Notes under the pieces: generated by a model
The model's input: the letters and a program-made list of their open reading frames with translations, nothing else
Databases searched by the model: none
Told to the model about the DNA's origin: nothing
IMG/VR virus record: IMGVR_UViG_3300023273_000760
Span: 34,708-98,707 of that record
DNA from: a virus
Strand: one strand, 5' to 3'
DNA: 64,000 bases
Made by a program: the position numbers and the translations under genes
In this document: positions 28,602 to 37,842 of the stretch, in pieces
Position numbering within the stretch: the stretch's first letter is position 1
Layout of the letters: each line of letters begins with the position of its first letter

Positions 28602-29553
28602 AGATATTAACAAGTTCGGTCAACGCACAATGTTAGACACACAGTTGTTTAATGTTAGTTGGATACTTGGACGTTTTTGTAATTACAAATGTAGTTACTG
28701 CTGGCCATATGCTAATACAGATAAACCTGATCATCAAGACTTAACCGTTTATAAAAATACTATTGATGAAATAAAACGTCAAGCACGAGAAAATGGATTC
28801 ACTGATTTTCATTTTAGTTTTAGCGGAGGAGAACCTACTGCCTATAAATACTTTGGGGAGATTATAGATCATTACTGTAGTGATACAGTACCTGAATATC
28901 AAAGTATACACATGACTACAAATTTGTCACCGGGCAGTAAGTGGTGGAATACTTTTATAAAGAATACTAAGAGTTTACAACGTCGAAGTGTTACAGCAAG
29001 TTTCCATGCAGAGTTTGCTAATGAACAAGAGTTTGGAGATAAATGTCTTCAATTAATGAAGGACGGAGTATATGTTACAATTAATCAAGTTATGGTTCCA
29101 GAGCAGTTTGACGAGTATCTTGAAAGATGTCAAAGATTTGCCGACAGAGGAATCAATGTTACGGTTAAGCCGCAATCAGATCCTACTGCGTCATTTGTGG
29201 TCAATAGTTACACGGAAGAACAGTTAAAAATTATGCAACAAGGATTTCCACAACATATACAAGATGAGGAAGTCTATCAGATTAAATTAACAGATGGCAT
29301 AAAGGAATATTATTTAGATCAAGCAGAACGCTTTAATGCTTTTGACTTTAACAAGTTTAAAGGTTGGACTTGCAATGCAGGGTATCAAAGTTGTATTATA
29401 CGCGGTAATGAAGTTAAGAGAGCATACAGTTGTAAGGAAGAACCCTTAGGCACGCTACAAGACGGTTTTACGCTGTTTAAAGCACCATCTAAGTGCGTTA
29501 CTGATACTTGTGTAAGTAGTGCAGATAGCAAAATACCAAAGGTTCAACGATGA
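28579..29553 (+). CDS. Radical SAM protein, N-terminal rSAM with SPASM-like C-terminus (subfamily B, 1)
   Basis: A 324-residue enzyme with the radical SAM motif near the N-terminus (SWILGRFCNYKCSYCWPYA, CysX3CysX2Cys about 34-41) and the SAM-binding FSFSGGEPTAYK. The C-terminus has a Cys set, GWTCNAGYQSCII, AYSCKEEPLG and KCVTDTC, resembling a SPASM/auxiliary cluster domain. Two relatives lie at 33087 and 39724 with the same opening (WxLSNKCNYRCSYC, NTCNYACWYC) and the same GWxC...C...C tail. SPASM-type proteins usually modify peptides, but this subfamily's substrate is unknown. Confidence 0.87.
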   Translation: MTIAIPFKDINKFGQRTMLDTQLFNVSWILGRFCNYKCSYCWPYANTDKPDHQDLTVYKNTIDEIKRQARENGFTDFHFSFSGGEPTAYKYFGEIIDHYCSDTVPEYQSIHMTTNLSPGSKWWNTFIKNTKSLQRRSVTASFHAEFANEQEFGDKCLQLMKDGVYVTINQVMVPEQFDEYLERCQRFADRGINVTVKPQSDPTASFVVNSYTEEQLKIMQQGFPQHIQDEEVYQIKLTDGIKEYYLDQAERFNAFDFNKFKGWTCNAGYQSCIIRGNEVKRAYSCKEEPLGTLQDGFTLFKAPSKCVTDTCVSSADSKIPKVQR

Positions 29554-30158
29554 AAATAGATATCGAAGACATAAAATTTTGGATGGATGCAATTCGTAAC
29601 AGCGAAGATAGAGATAGAATGCTAGATAGTTTTTGGGGAGGACAACTATTTTCTAAAAGATGGTTAGTAGAGCATTTAGAAAAAATTTGTAGAATTCAAA
29701 ATGCAAGTATAGTAATTCATGGCGGCTGGAATGGTGTATTAGCAAGTATGCTTTTTAATAGTAGTGTAGGTATTAAACGTATTATCAGTGTTGACATTGA
29801 TCCTAAGTGTGAACAAATTGCATATACTATTAATAAAAGACATGAAATTGATGGAAAATTTAAAGCAGTAACTTGTGATATGGCAGAATATGAATATGAG
29901 TTCCATCCTGATATTATTATTAATACTAGTTGTGAACATATTACACAAGAAACTTATGACAAGTGGTTAGAAAATATTCCTAACACTCCTACAATTATAT
30001 TACAAAGTAATAATTATAATAAGTTAGAAGAACATATTAATTGTGTTAATAGTATTGAAGAGTTTAAAGATAAATCTAATTTACATGATGTAACAGGCTT
30101 AGAATATAAACCACCTCATGTTGAATACACACGATTTATGTTAGTAGGAAGACCTTAA
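29550..30158 (+). CDS. Putative SAM-dependent methyltransferase (class I)
   Basis: A 202-residue protein overlapping its neighbours by ATGA and TAATG-type junctions. A Rossmann-like SAM site is suggested by SIVIHGGWNGVLASMLF (glycine loop), IISVDIDPKCEQIA (acidic residue after strand 2) and PDIIINTSCEHITQETYDKW (motif IV region). It lies between two radical SAM genes. Methyl transfer to a product of the pathway is likely; the acceptor cannot be read from the sequence. Confidence 0.65.
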   Translation: MKIDIEDIKFWMDAIRNSEDRDRMLDSFWGGQLFSKRWLVEHLEKICRIQNASIVIHGGWNGVLASMLFNSSVGIKRIISVDIDPKCEQIAYTINKRHEIDGKFKAVTCDMAEYEYEFHPDIIINTSCEHITQETYDKWLENIPNTPTIILQSNNYNKLEEHINCVNSIEEFKDKSNLHDVTGLEYKPPHVEYTRFMLVGRP

Positions 30159-31144
30159 TGTATAAACTAAACGAAATACGAGCAATCCATTTAGAAGTTA
30201 CATCAAAGTGTCAAGCCTCTTGTCCTATGTGTGCTAGAAATTTACAAGGCGGCATACTAAATCCCTTCCTTAAATTAAACGAAGTTGATCTAGGAACTTT
30301 TGTTAACTGGATACCGAGAGATATTGTACGTCAACTAGATCGTTTGTATATGTGTGGTAACTTTGGCGATCCTATTATTGCAAAAGATACACTTGAAATA
30401 TTTAAGTATCTACGTGAAACAAACGAGTCAATTAATTTAAGTATGAATACAAACGGCAGTGCTAGAGATCCTAAATGGTTTAAAGACCTTGCTAAACTAA
30501 ATGTACGTGTTCGATTTGGTATTGACGGATTACAAGATACACATAGCAAATATCGCATTGGTACAGACTGGAATAAAATTATAGAAAACGCAAGGGCATT
30601 TATTAATGCTGGTGGATATGCTATTTGGGATATGTTAATTTTTAGTCATAATGCTCATCAAGTTGATGCTTGTAGAGATCTAGCAGGTACAATAGGCTTT
30701 AAAGAATTTTATAGTAAAAATACAAGTAGGTTTAGAGATGACGAATTACCTGTACTTGATAAAAATGGAAAACAAGTAGATGTATTATATCCAACAGAAA
30801 AAAGTACAGAACAAAAAGATAAAATTAAACAAGTAAAAGCCTCAGAAGAAGTTTGTACTATCAAATGTAAAGTAAAAGAAGAACGTGCAATTTATATAGG
30901 TGCTAATGGAAACTTATTACCTTGTTGCTGGCTGGACCATGATTATATACAACCTACATCAACAAGTAGAATTGACTTTTTAAATCATTTTGCAAATTAC
31001 CCTAATTTGCATAGGAATACTATGCAAGAAGTGTTTTCTTCAAACTTCTTTAATAAAATAGAACAAGGTTGGAAAACTAATCCATTAAAAGAATGTAAAA
31101 AACAGTGTGGAACATATGACAGATTCAAAGAACAATTCAACTAA
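30158..31144 (+). CDS. Radical SAM/SPASM-like protein (subfamily C, 1)
   Basis: A 328-residue protein with the motif in EVTSKCQASCPMCARN at residues 18-25. A second Cys region occurs late: EEVCTIKCKVKEERA, then NGNLLPCCWLDHD, and a final CKKQCGTY, giving a SPASM-like auxiliary cluster set. The usual SAM loop GGEP is replaced by MCGNFGDPIIA, as in this subfamily. A close relative at 40676 on the opposite strand shares LxxHCNSMCGNCSRN, FNGSYGDPIF and the PCCYF...CSKTCG tail. Peptide or protein modification is likely; the substrate is unknown. Confidence 0.85.
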   Translation: MYKLNEIRAIHLEVTSKCQASCPMCARNLQGGILNPFLKLNEVDLGTFVNWIPRDIVRQLDRLYMCGNFGDPIIAKDTLEIFKYLRETNESINLSMNTNGSARDPKWFKDLAKLNVRVRFGIDGLQDTHSKYRIGTDWNKIIENARAFINAGGYAIWDMLIFSHNAHQVDACRDLAGTIGFKEFYSKNTSRFRDDELPVLDKNGKQVDVLYPTEKSTEQKDKIKQVKASEEVCTIKCKVKEERAIYIGANGNLLPCCWLDHDYIQPTSTSRIDFLNHFANYPNLHRNTMQEVFSSNFFNKIEQGWKTNPLKECKKQCGTYDRFKEQFN

Positions 31145-32447
31145 AACATTTTGTCCTTTACCGTGGATACACTTAGCAACTCGTCCCAATGGCGATGTGC
31201 GTGTATGCTGTACTGCTAATGCCAGTGGCGCAGGTGTAACTGACGACAAAGAAGTTGGACTTGTAAAACGTGATGGTGTTGCAATGAACGTTCGAGATCA
31301 TACTATTGAAGAAGTATGGAACAGTGAACATATGCGTAATACTAGATTACAAATGTTAAATGGTGAAGTGCCTGCAAGTTGTCGCAAATGCTTTGAAGAA
31401 GAATCAAAAGGAATTAAAAGTAAACGTAACTGGGAAACAGAAGTTTGGAAAGAACGTATTGATGTTGACAGCATAGTAGCACAAACTAATGATGACGGAA
31501 GTTTACCTGTAAACATTCCTTATTTTGATTTACGTTTAGGTAATATGTGTAATCTTAAATGTGTGATGTGTAGCCCGCACGATAGTTCAAGTTGGATTAA
31601 AGACTGGAAGTTACAATATCCGCAATATAAAAATCCTCAACTAAAAGAAGACCAAGGGTGGAATCCTAACTTTGATTATACTTGGTATAAGAAAGGTAGT
31701 TTTCTTGACAGTATGAAAAATCAAGCACAGCATATTAAAGAGTTATATTTTGCCGGCGGTGAACCTTTAATGATTCCAGAGCATTATGATATACTTGAAT
31801 TTATGGTTGCTGAAGGCCATGCAAAAAATTGCATACTCCGATACAATTCAAATGGTACAGAAATTAATGATACAATATTAAAATTATGGACTAACTTTAA
31901 ACAGGTTAAATTTAATTTTAGCATTGATGCTATTCACGAACGTAATGATTATATAAGATATCCTAGTAAGTTTAAACAAATTGAACAAAACTTAAAACTA
32001 TTAGACGATACTCCGGATAATATTATAATTAATATTGCTTGTGCAGTACAAGCATTGAACGTACATCATATTGTAGATTTAGCAGAATGGAAACTACAAC
32101 AAAATTTTAAAAAGATTAATAAAGCACCATTCGGCGCAGGAATAATAGGATTACATTTAGTTTACTTACCTAGTTATATGAACGTTAGAGTATTGCCCAA
32201 AGAGATTAAAGAGAAAGTATCTGCAAAGATAACTAACTTTGCAACACATTTTTTACGTGACTTTGAGTTTAATACAAACCCTTATGGTAAAGAACGTTGG
32301 TTAGGACTTGTTAATTATATGAATGCAGAAGATTGGAGCCACAAACTTCCTGCATTACAAGAGTATTTAAAAATTAGTGATAAAACTAGGGAACAAGACT
32401 TTGTTAGTGTGTTTCCTGAATTGGAGATAGTATATGGACCAAACTGA
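31116..32447 (+). CDS. Radical SAM protein with N-terminal twitch-type Cys domain (2)
   Basis: ATG 31116 (MTDSKNNSTKTFCPLPW) is preferred to ATG 31107. It overlaps the previous gene by 29 nt. The N-terminal Cys domain reads FCPLPWIHLATRPNGDVRVCC, then VPASCRKCFEEE. The radical SAM motif CNLKCVMC lies near residue 145, followed by FAGGEPLMIPE and SIDAIHERNDYIRYP. The C-terminus ends DFVSVFPELEIVYG, like the VETFPEF tail of the other twitch members. This is a radical SAM enzyme with a probable auxiliary cluster, of unknown substrate, within a run of four radical SAM genes. Confidence 0.88.
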   Translation: MTDSKNNSTKTFCPLPWIHLATRPNGDVRVCCTANASGAGVTDDKEVGLVKRDGVAMNVRDHTIEEVWNSEHMRNTRLQMLNGEVPASCRKCFEEESKGIKSKRNWETEVWKERIDVDSIVAQTNDDGSLPVNIPYFDLRLGNMCNLKCVMCSPHDSSSWIKDWKLQYPQYKNPQLKEDQGWNPNFDYTWYKKGSFLDSMKNQAQHIKELYFAGGEPLMIPEHYDILEFMVAEGHAKNCILRYNSNGTEINDTILKLWTNFKQVKFNFSIDAIHERNDYIRYPSKFKQIEQNLKLLDDTPDNIIINIACAVQALNVHHIVDLAEWKLQQNFKKINKAPFGAGIIGLHLVYLPSYMNVRVLPKEIKEKVSAKITNFATHFLRDFEFNTNPYGKERWLGLVNYMNAEDWSHKLPALQEYLKISDKTREQDFVSVFPELEIVYGPN

Positions 32448-33090
32448 AATTGAAAGAGCATTGCGTTGGCAAAGCCTAGTCAACTTGGGTCATCAAGTTA
32501 AACTTAAATGGCATATCAATCATCACGCTGTTGAACAACAACTAGAGCAGTTTAAAGATAACTGGTGTCCTTATAATGCTAAGAAAGATACACATAACAA
32601 TAGATGGGGATTACCAGTAACTAGTCACACAGGCGATGTTATGGACAATTACCATTTGAATAGTTTTGGACATATGCAAAAATATCATGATGTTGAAATG
32701 AAGGAAGAAAACTTTAACACTCCTACAGAAGTATATCATAAGATCCCCGAACTTAAAAAAATAGTAGATATATTCTCACCCGACATTGGGCGTGTACATT
32801 TATTACGTATAGATCAAGGCGGATTCTTCCCACCACATAGAGATTTTCACGGAACTAGTCCAGAATACTTTAGACTGTTAGTTGTGTTTGGAAGATGTAG
32901 TCCTGAAAACTATGTACAGATGTTAGACGGTAAACCTTTGTACCCAGAAGCAGGATATGTGTACTTTACAAACTTTCAACTAGATCACAGTGTGTTTAGT
33001 TTTAGCGATAACTTGTATAGTCTTATTTTGACAGTAAAACTAAACGAGCGCACACAGAAACTTATACTAGATAACACAATGGCAGAATGA
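32434..33090 (+). CDS. 2OG-Fe(II) oxygenase-like protein (HxD type)
   Basis: A 218-residue protein overlapping both radical SAM neighbours. A jelly-roll oxygenase signature is seen in GRVHLLRIDQGGFFPPHRDF (HxD), followed by YFRLLVVFGR and FQLDHSVFSFSDNLYSLILTV with the distal His. The N-terminal 90 residues are mostly helical. It is sandwiched between a twitch radical SAM enzyme and a subfamily-B radical SAM enzyme, so it probably acts on the same substrate. Enzyme class is inferred from motif; substrate unknown. Confidence 0.66.
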   Translation: MDQTEIERALRWQSLVNLGHQVKLKWHINHHAVEQQLEQFKDNWCPYNAKKDTHNNRWGLPVTSHTGDVMDNYHLNSFGHMQKYHDVEMKEENFNTPTEVYHKIPELKKIVDIFSPDIGRVHLLRIDQGGFFPPHRDFHGTSPEYFRLLVVFGRCSPENYVQMLDGKPLYPEAGYVYFTNFQLDHSVFSFSDNLYSLILTVKLNERTQKLILDNTMAE

Positions 33091-33992
33091 AATTAACTTA
33101 CCAAGACATAGCAAAAGAAAACTGGTTCCTTGTTAGTTGGACATTAAGTAACAAGTGTAACTATCGCTGTTCCTATTGTCCTGATCATCTACATAACGGT
33201 AGTACAGGTCAACCTCAATGGGAAACAGTAAAACGATTTGTTGAAAATTTTAAAGTTACAGGTAAAAATATTTGTTATAGATTAAGTGGCGGTGAACCTA
33301 CACATTGGAAACATTTTTTAGATCTTGCTAAATTGATAAAAAACCAAGGACACACTTTTAGTTTTTTAACTAACGGTAGTAAAAGTGTAGATTATTATAA
33401 AATAATTTCACAATATACAGATGGATATATTATTTCATATCATCCTGAATACGCAGATCTAGAACATATTAAAAAAGTAATACAAAAAAGTTACTGTCCT
33501 GTATTTGTTAATCTAATGTTGGCCCCTGAGAACTTTGATGAAATGTTTAACATTGCAGAAGAAATTTATTTAAGTAGTGATAATGTTAGCGTATGGCCTA
33601 AAATTATTTTAGATAAATCTAATATAGATGCAATTACAAATACTCCAGCAAAATATACACAGGAACAATTAGATACAATTAAAAATTGGCCTTTCTTTAG
33701 TCAACTTCCAGATACACATTTACATAGAGGCGAATTATTTTTAGATGAACAACCAGTTACTGCAAATGATTTAATAGCCAATGATCAAAATAAATTTTAT
33801 GGTTGGAAATGTTGGGCCGGACTACATATGATTAATGTTGATATGTGGGGTAACATATATAGAGCAGATTGTAAAGAAGGCGGCGCATTAGGAAACATTG
33901 AGCGTTATAAGTTACCAACTGAAACAGTACAATGCGGTAAACAAGTATGTGCTTGTTTAAGCGATATCTATTTAAGAAAAGAGAGTGTCTAG
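33087..33992 (+). CDS. Radical SAM protein with SPASM-like C-terminus (subfamily B, 2)
   Basis: A 301-residue enzyme. The motif SNKCNYRCSYCPDHL is at residues 24-31, with YRLSGGEPTHWK for SAM binding. The C-terminus carries GWKCWAGLHMINVD, a DMWGNIYRADCKEGG block and QCGKQVCAC, matching the Cys pattern of the relatives at 28579 and 39724. It overlaps the previous oxygenase by ATGA and its 3' end overlaps the convergent gene by 21 nt. Confidence 0.87.
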   Translation: MKLTYQDIAKENWFLVSWTLSNKCNYRCSYCPDHLHNGSTGQPQWETVKRFVENFKVTGKNICYRLSGGEPTHWKHFLDLAKLIKNQGHTFSFLTNGSKSVDYYKIISQYTDGYIISYHPEYADLEHIKKVIQKSYCPVFVNLMLAPENFDEMFNIAEEIYLSSDNVSVWPKIILDKSNIDAITNTPAKYTQEQLDTIKNWPFFSQLPDTHLHRGELFLDEQPVTANDLIANDQNKFYGWKCWAGLHMINVDMWGNIYRADCKEGGALGNIERYKLPTETVQCGKQVCACLSDIYLRKESV

Positions 33993-35057
33993 TTCAGGAC
34001 AAACATCTAGTACGTTTGTACCTCTCAACTTATCAAGTTCTACAGTAAATTCAATAAACTTTTCTAAGTTATTAGGATCATAGTTTTCTGTATATTCAGT
34101 CTTATCTAAAATAAACGTTGGAAGAATTGTTGGATTAAGATATGCAGGCGTTGTAACTACGTTGTTAAGATATAATTCATAATTGTCTTTGCGTACATTT
34201 TCAAACCAACTTCGAATTTCATCTAAGTGACAAACATTATAAGTCATTACAGTTCCAGCAAAAATAACACGATCCATTTTATCAAAGTGTTTTAGATTTT
34301 CTTCAAATTGCTCAAATGTAAAGTTATTACCGCCTCGAATGTACTCGTATAATTTACCTACACCTTCAATACTAATGTGCCATTTAGTTTCTTTAAACTG
34401 TTGTGCAAGTTCGTCAAACTCTAAATCAACAATAGTACCGTTTGTACTAATATCAAGTGTAATATTTTTAGAAAGATCTAATTCGATTAGTTTTTGCATT
34501 ATTTGTTTGTTTGCCGGTTCCATATAAGGTTCGCCGCCTTTAATATTAACATACTGCAAGTTCTTAAAATATTCTGGATATTCAAATAATCTATCAACGA
34601 TATCCGGCGATAGATTTCTATAACCAAAATCTGGCTCATGTATAGGACGTTGAATTCCTAATGAATCAAGTTTAAGATCCTCTTTGATCCAAGCAGTTGA
34701 GTTTACCCCACTACACATACGACATTTTAAATTACAAACATTACTCATATTAAATTCTAAAAAGTAAATGTCATTCTTACCTTTGCTTTCTGGTTTAAGC
34801 ATAGGATTTAATACTTGTTCAAAAAACTTACGCCTGCTATGTCCGTTGGTACTTTCTTTTGCCGTACATTGTAAACAGTTGCTAGGAAACTCTCCGGTTG
34901 CAATTATTTGTTGTGTTAATATTAATCCAGGATGACGAAGTATTGTTGGCAAATCATCTTTAAGTAAATTTCCGTGACGACCTGTGTAAACACAATCAGG
35001 TACAACGTCACCGTTGAAACGTATACTTAAGGCGTGCCAAGGAGCGTAACAGTTCAT
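33972..35057 (-). CDS. Radical SAM protein with N-terminal twitch-type Cys domain (3)
   Basis: Start ATG 35057 overlaps the upstream stop (ATGA); an in-frame ATG at 35087 lies inside the upstream gene. The 361-residue protein opens MNCYAPWHALSIRFNGD, with PDCVYTGRHGN and PSNCLQCTAKE completing the N-terminal Cys set. The radical SAM motif CNLKCRMC is at about residue 108, then NIKGGEPYMEP. It ends in the CPELDTLF tail. It closes the minus operon 33972-39723, which also has two beta-propellers, a mini-kinase and a second radical SAM enzyme. Confidence 0.87.
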   Translation of the reverse strand: MNCYAPWHALSIRFNGDVVPDCVYTGRHGNLLKDDLPTILRHPGLILTQQIIATGEFPSNCLQCTAKESTNGHSRRKFFEQVLNPMLKPESKGKNDIYFLEFNMSNVCNLKCRMCSGVNSTAWIKEDLKLDSLGIQRPIHEPDFGYRNLSPDIVDRLFEYPEYFKNLQYVNIKGGEPYMEPANKQIMQKLIELDLSKNITLDISTNGTIVDLEFDELAQQFKETKWHISIEGVGKLYEYIRGGNNFTFEQFEENLKHFDKMDRVIFAGTVMTYNVCHLDEIRSWFENVRKDNYELYLNNVVTTPAYLNPTILPTFILDKTEYTENYDPNNLEKFIEFTVELDKLRGTNVLDVCPELDTLFS

Positions 35058-36190
35058 AGTACAGCCACCGTTTCTATGTCCAACCAATCGTTAACAGTAA
35101 CTAGTGTTGAACTATCATCGTGTGTATTATAAACGATTGTGTGTATTTTGTCTTTGTAAATTACAGGACGCCCAAACATTAAATTATCTGGATATGTTTT
35201 TGAAATCCATATTCCGTTAGGGTCTACTTTATATAAAGAACATCCAGGAGTTCCTGCTGGTAAGAAATAAGCATAGCCTTTAAAAGCAATACCGCTACGA
35301 TATCTAAACTTACCACCGTAAGTTTCTTTTATACTAAATTGAAAACTTTCTTTAGTAACAGTATTAAACACTACACCTTTATTACTTTCTCCATGTTCTG
35401 TTCCGTATGGTAATCCAATAATAACATCGTCAACTAGTACTTGTGCATTATATTTTTTAGCAAAGTCGTCAACATTTAATTTATGTAGTTGGCATTCTTT
35501 TGTTTTTGTATCAAACTCAATTACTTCGTTTAGTCCTGGAGTTTCTCCGAACGGTAAACTAAAAAGTTTATCGCCTACAACAACAGCATCGGTATACTTG
35601 CGTGATACTTCTGGTAAGTCTAGTTTGTGCTTAATTACTTTCTTGCCATTAAACTCTAGTATATTTGAATAGTGAACACTTTCACCTCTTGGCATACTGT
35701 AATAACTTCCGTTACAATACACGGTACCCATATGTGCTTTCTTTTCGTTTGTATCTACTTCAACGGTTTTAACTTTATTGTCTTTGATATAAATTAAGAA
35801 TTGTGTATCTTCGTAGCCTAGAGGAAAACTACAAGCAGTGTTACCGTGACTAGCAACACTATAGAATTGTCCCTTACCTGTTTTATCTAGTGTATGGTAT
35901 ATTGGCTTTTTATCTTTTAGTTGTACAACAACATTTAGGTCATCGTAAATGCCATATGGAATAAGCCATACGCTGTCGTCAGTAACTCCTACAGCATTAA
36001 ATTTACTAGTTGCAGGTGGCACGTTATCTAAAGGAATAAGAGTAGTGTGGTTTTTATGGAAAGCACACATATCATAATCTTCATTGTTCTTAGTACCAAA
36101 CGGCGGACTAATTAGTTCGTCTTTGTTTACTTCTAATACAAGATGTCTAATACGTGCTTCTTTATAAAAATCTTCAAATGCTTTATACAT
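35054..36190 (-). CDS. Kelch-like beta-propeller protein (378 aa)
   Basis: About eight repeats, each with a Tyr/Phe-containing strand, Pro, aromatic and Gly (LISPPFGTKNN, VWLIPYGIYDD, ACSFPLGYED, YYSMPRGESVH, LFSLPFGETPG, IIGLPYGTEHGES, AYFLPAGTPG), followed by a strand ending in a VxFDT or IKDNK-type turn. This repeat spacing of roughly 45-50 residues points to a beta-propeller. There is no signal peptide. The paralogue at 36183 has the same repeat. Propellers are binding platforms; it could be a scaffold, an adhesin or a substrate for the flanking radical SAM enzymes, and the sequence does not decide. Confidence 0.7.
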   Translation of the reverse strand: MYKAFEDFYKEARIRHLVLEVNKDELISPPFGTKNNEDYDMCAFHKNHTTLIPLDNVPPATSKFNAVGVTDDSVWLIPYGIYDDLNVVVQLKDKKPIYHTLDKTGKGQFYSVASHGNTACSFPLGYEDTQFLIYIKDNKVKTVEVDTNEKKAHMGTVYCNGSYYSMPRGESVHYSNILEFNGKKVIKHKLDLPEVSRKYTDAVVVGDKLFSLPFGETPGLNEVIEFDTKTKECQLHKLNVDDFAKKYNAQVLVDDVIIGLPYGTEHGESNKGVVFNTVTKESFQFSIKETYGGKFRYRSGIAFKGYAYFLPAGTPGCSLYKVDPNGIWISKTYPDNLMFGRPVIYKDKIHTIVYNTHDDSSTLVTVNDWLDIETVAVL

Positions 36191-37424
36191 TGTTTAAATC
36201 TATTGTGTTTAATACAGTGCCGGATATTGTATCAAAAATTAATACTGTTTGAAATGTTTCACTTTCACCGTATGGAAATGCAAAAATTGTGTCTTGTACC
36301 ATTACACAATCATTATACTTTTCTATAGTTGTACTGTCTTTAAAATGATCACCGATATCTATAGTATATGTACTATCGTCTTTTGTATCAATAACCAATA
36401 CTTCTGCTAAATCGCCCTGGCTCTTCCAAGTATCTTCAGGTTCACAAACACAACCGCCTCTTGGAATATAATAAATTTTCCCTTGACTATTTTCTAACCC
36501 AGTAAAATATTTTTTACTTTCTTTTCCTATGTCTAAATTTTTAATATACCAATCATCTGTAACACTGTTGATCACCAGCATCTCACTCCAGTCTTCATCG
36601 TGACCTGCTGGAGGAAAATAAACTTTTCCGTTTTTTGCAACAGTATGTGAGTAGTATTTTCTACTAGTTTGTTGTTGTTTTGTTTTTACACCTTGCCAAC
36701 CTTTTCCGTCAAACTTTGCTAGAATGTCAAACACAGGACTTTCGCTATATGGTGGTGCATATAATTTGTTACCCACTTTTGCTAGTGTGGTAAACTTTTT
36801 ATTACAGGTTCGATCCTCATCGTAGTCTACCCACCAAGAACTCATATCAATTAATTTATAACTGCTATTAAAACAATCATACTCTAATCTATAAGGAAAG
36901 AATGTGTCGTGATTTTCACCTCGGGGCATTCCGTAAATAATACCATCTACCATTTGTGTAGTGTGCCACATTTTAGTATCAGTAACAGGAATGTCTAAAC
37001 TCATCATTTTAAAGTTATGCGATTTCATATTGAAGTCTAGTACATAGGTAAACGGTTCGTGTTCCCCGTAAGGAATAGCAATAATTCTATCACCGTAAAC
37101 GTGTCCTTGTACATACTTGCCTCGTCCTTTTATTCTTAAATCAATATAATCAACACTGTCGTCTTTTGTGTCTACAATTAGTATACGGCTTTCGTTGTAG
37201 GGCAAGAAATATATTTTGTCACGGTGTACAATACCTTTTTGCCACTTTTCTGTAGAGTTATCTACGTCTAATTTAATCTTCTCTATGCGATATGTTTTCG
37301 GATCCATCTTGAGCATATAATCAAGAGATTCTGTAAGTCCGTAAGGAGGAACATAAATCATTCCATTGCTACCTACTGTAGCATAACTAAATGCTTGCGG
37401 TGTCAAACTTATCTCCAAAGGCAC
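36183..37424 (-). CDS. Kelch-like beta-propeller protein (413 aa), paralogue
   Basis: Eight repeats are readable: MIYVPPYGLTESLD, IYFLPYNESRILIVD, IIAIPYGEHEPFTYVLDF, IYGMPRGENHD, LYAPPYSESPVFDIL, VYFPPAGHDEDWSEMLVIN, IYYIPRGGCVCEP, IFAFPYGESETFQTVLIFD. The unit is about 45-55 residues and matches the following paralogue. The start is uncertain: GTG 37424 begins the frame, but TTG 37406 has GGAG six nt upstream and is attractive. It overlaps the mini-kinase gene upstream and the next propeller by 8 nt. The most likely role is a binding scaffold; no catalytic motif is seen. Confidence 0.7.
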   Translation of the reverse strand: MPLEISLTPQAFSYATVGSNGMIYVPPYGLTESLDYMLKMDPKTYRIEKIKLDVDNSTEKWQKGIVHRDKIYFLPYNESRILIVDTKDDSVDYIDLRIKGRGKYVQGHVYGDRIIAIPYGEHEPFTYVLDFNMKSHNFKMMSLDIPVTDTKMWHTTQMVDGIIYGMPRGENHDTFFPYRLEYDCFNSSYKLIDMSSWWVDYDEDRTCNKKFTTLAKVGNKLYAPPYSESPVFDILAKFDGKGWQGVKTKQQQTSRKYYSHTVAKNGKVYFPPAGHDEDWSEMLVINSVTDDWYIKNLDIGKESKKYFTGLENSQGKIYYIPRGGCVCEPEDTWKSQGDLAEVLVIDTKDDSTYTIDIGDHFKDSTTIEKYNDCVMVQDTIFAFPYGESETFQTVLIFDTISGTVLNTIDLNNV

Positions 37425-37842
37425 TTTTTAAATCACTTTTTAGTTTTGTTAATACTTCTTTAGGATTATAAATGCCAACGTTATCCCAATCAACCATATA
37501 CATATTATCTCCGTCGATTATAATATTACTTAGCACCCAATCTCCATGTGCATACGGTTCAGTTTCTTTTATATTACTAACACAAAAATTATAAATTTTA
37601 TCTATAAATTCTGGAGTATGTTCAAACGTATTTGCAGGAGTGCCTGGAATAATATTAAAGCAAATATACATACTACTATCTTCAATGCCGTGCGATTGTA
37701 CATAACCGGGCATTATATTATTTAGAACATCGACGTGCCATTCTAACCATTCCTCGTCAATGTAGTGCCAAACTTTTTTATAACAGTTGTTAAGTTTATA
37801 AACCCTACGTGCTTTTTCTTTGTTTACTTTAACTAATTCCAT
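37387..37842 (-). CDS. Mini APH/choline-kinase-like protein (C-lobe only)
   Basis: 151 residues against about 260-300 for the family. The catalytic loop HGDWVLSNIIID is at residues 99-110 (His-Gly-Asp ... Asn106) and the metal-binding motif is MYMVDWDNVG (Asp118, Asp120). These are signatures of aminoglycoside phosphotransferase/choline kinase-like enzymes. The nucleotide-binding N-lobe is reduced to about 60 residues without a recognisable P-loop-type motif. Overlaps with both neighbours (radical SAM, beta-propeller) look intact, so it is probably expressed. It may phosphorylate a sugar or small molecule, or be a pseudokinase-like binder. Confidence 0.68.
   Translation of the reverse strand: MELVKVNKEKARRVYKLNNCYKKVWHYIDEEWLEWHVDVLNNIMPGYVQSHGIEDSSMYICFNIIPGTPANTFEHTPEFIDKIYNFCVSNIKETEPYAHGDWVLSNIIIDGDNMYMVDWDNVGIYNPKEVLTKLKSDLKSAFGDKFDTASI

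Noticed and set aside
28840-28855. TATAAATA on the plus strand inside a radical SAM gene
   Set aside because: It codes for conserved residues beside the SAM-binding segment and no gene starts after it; probably chance.
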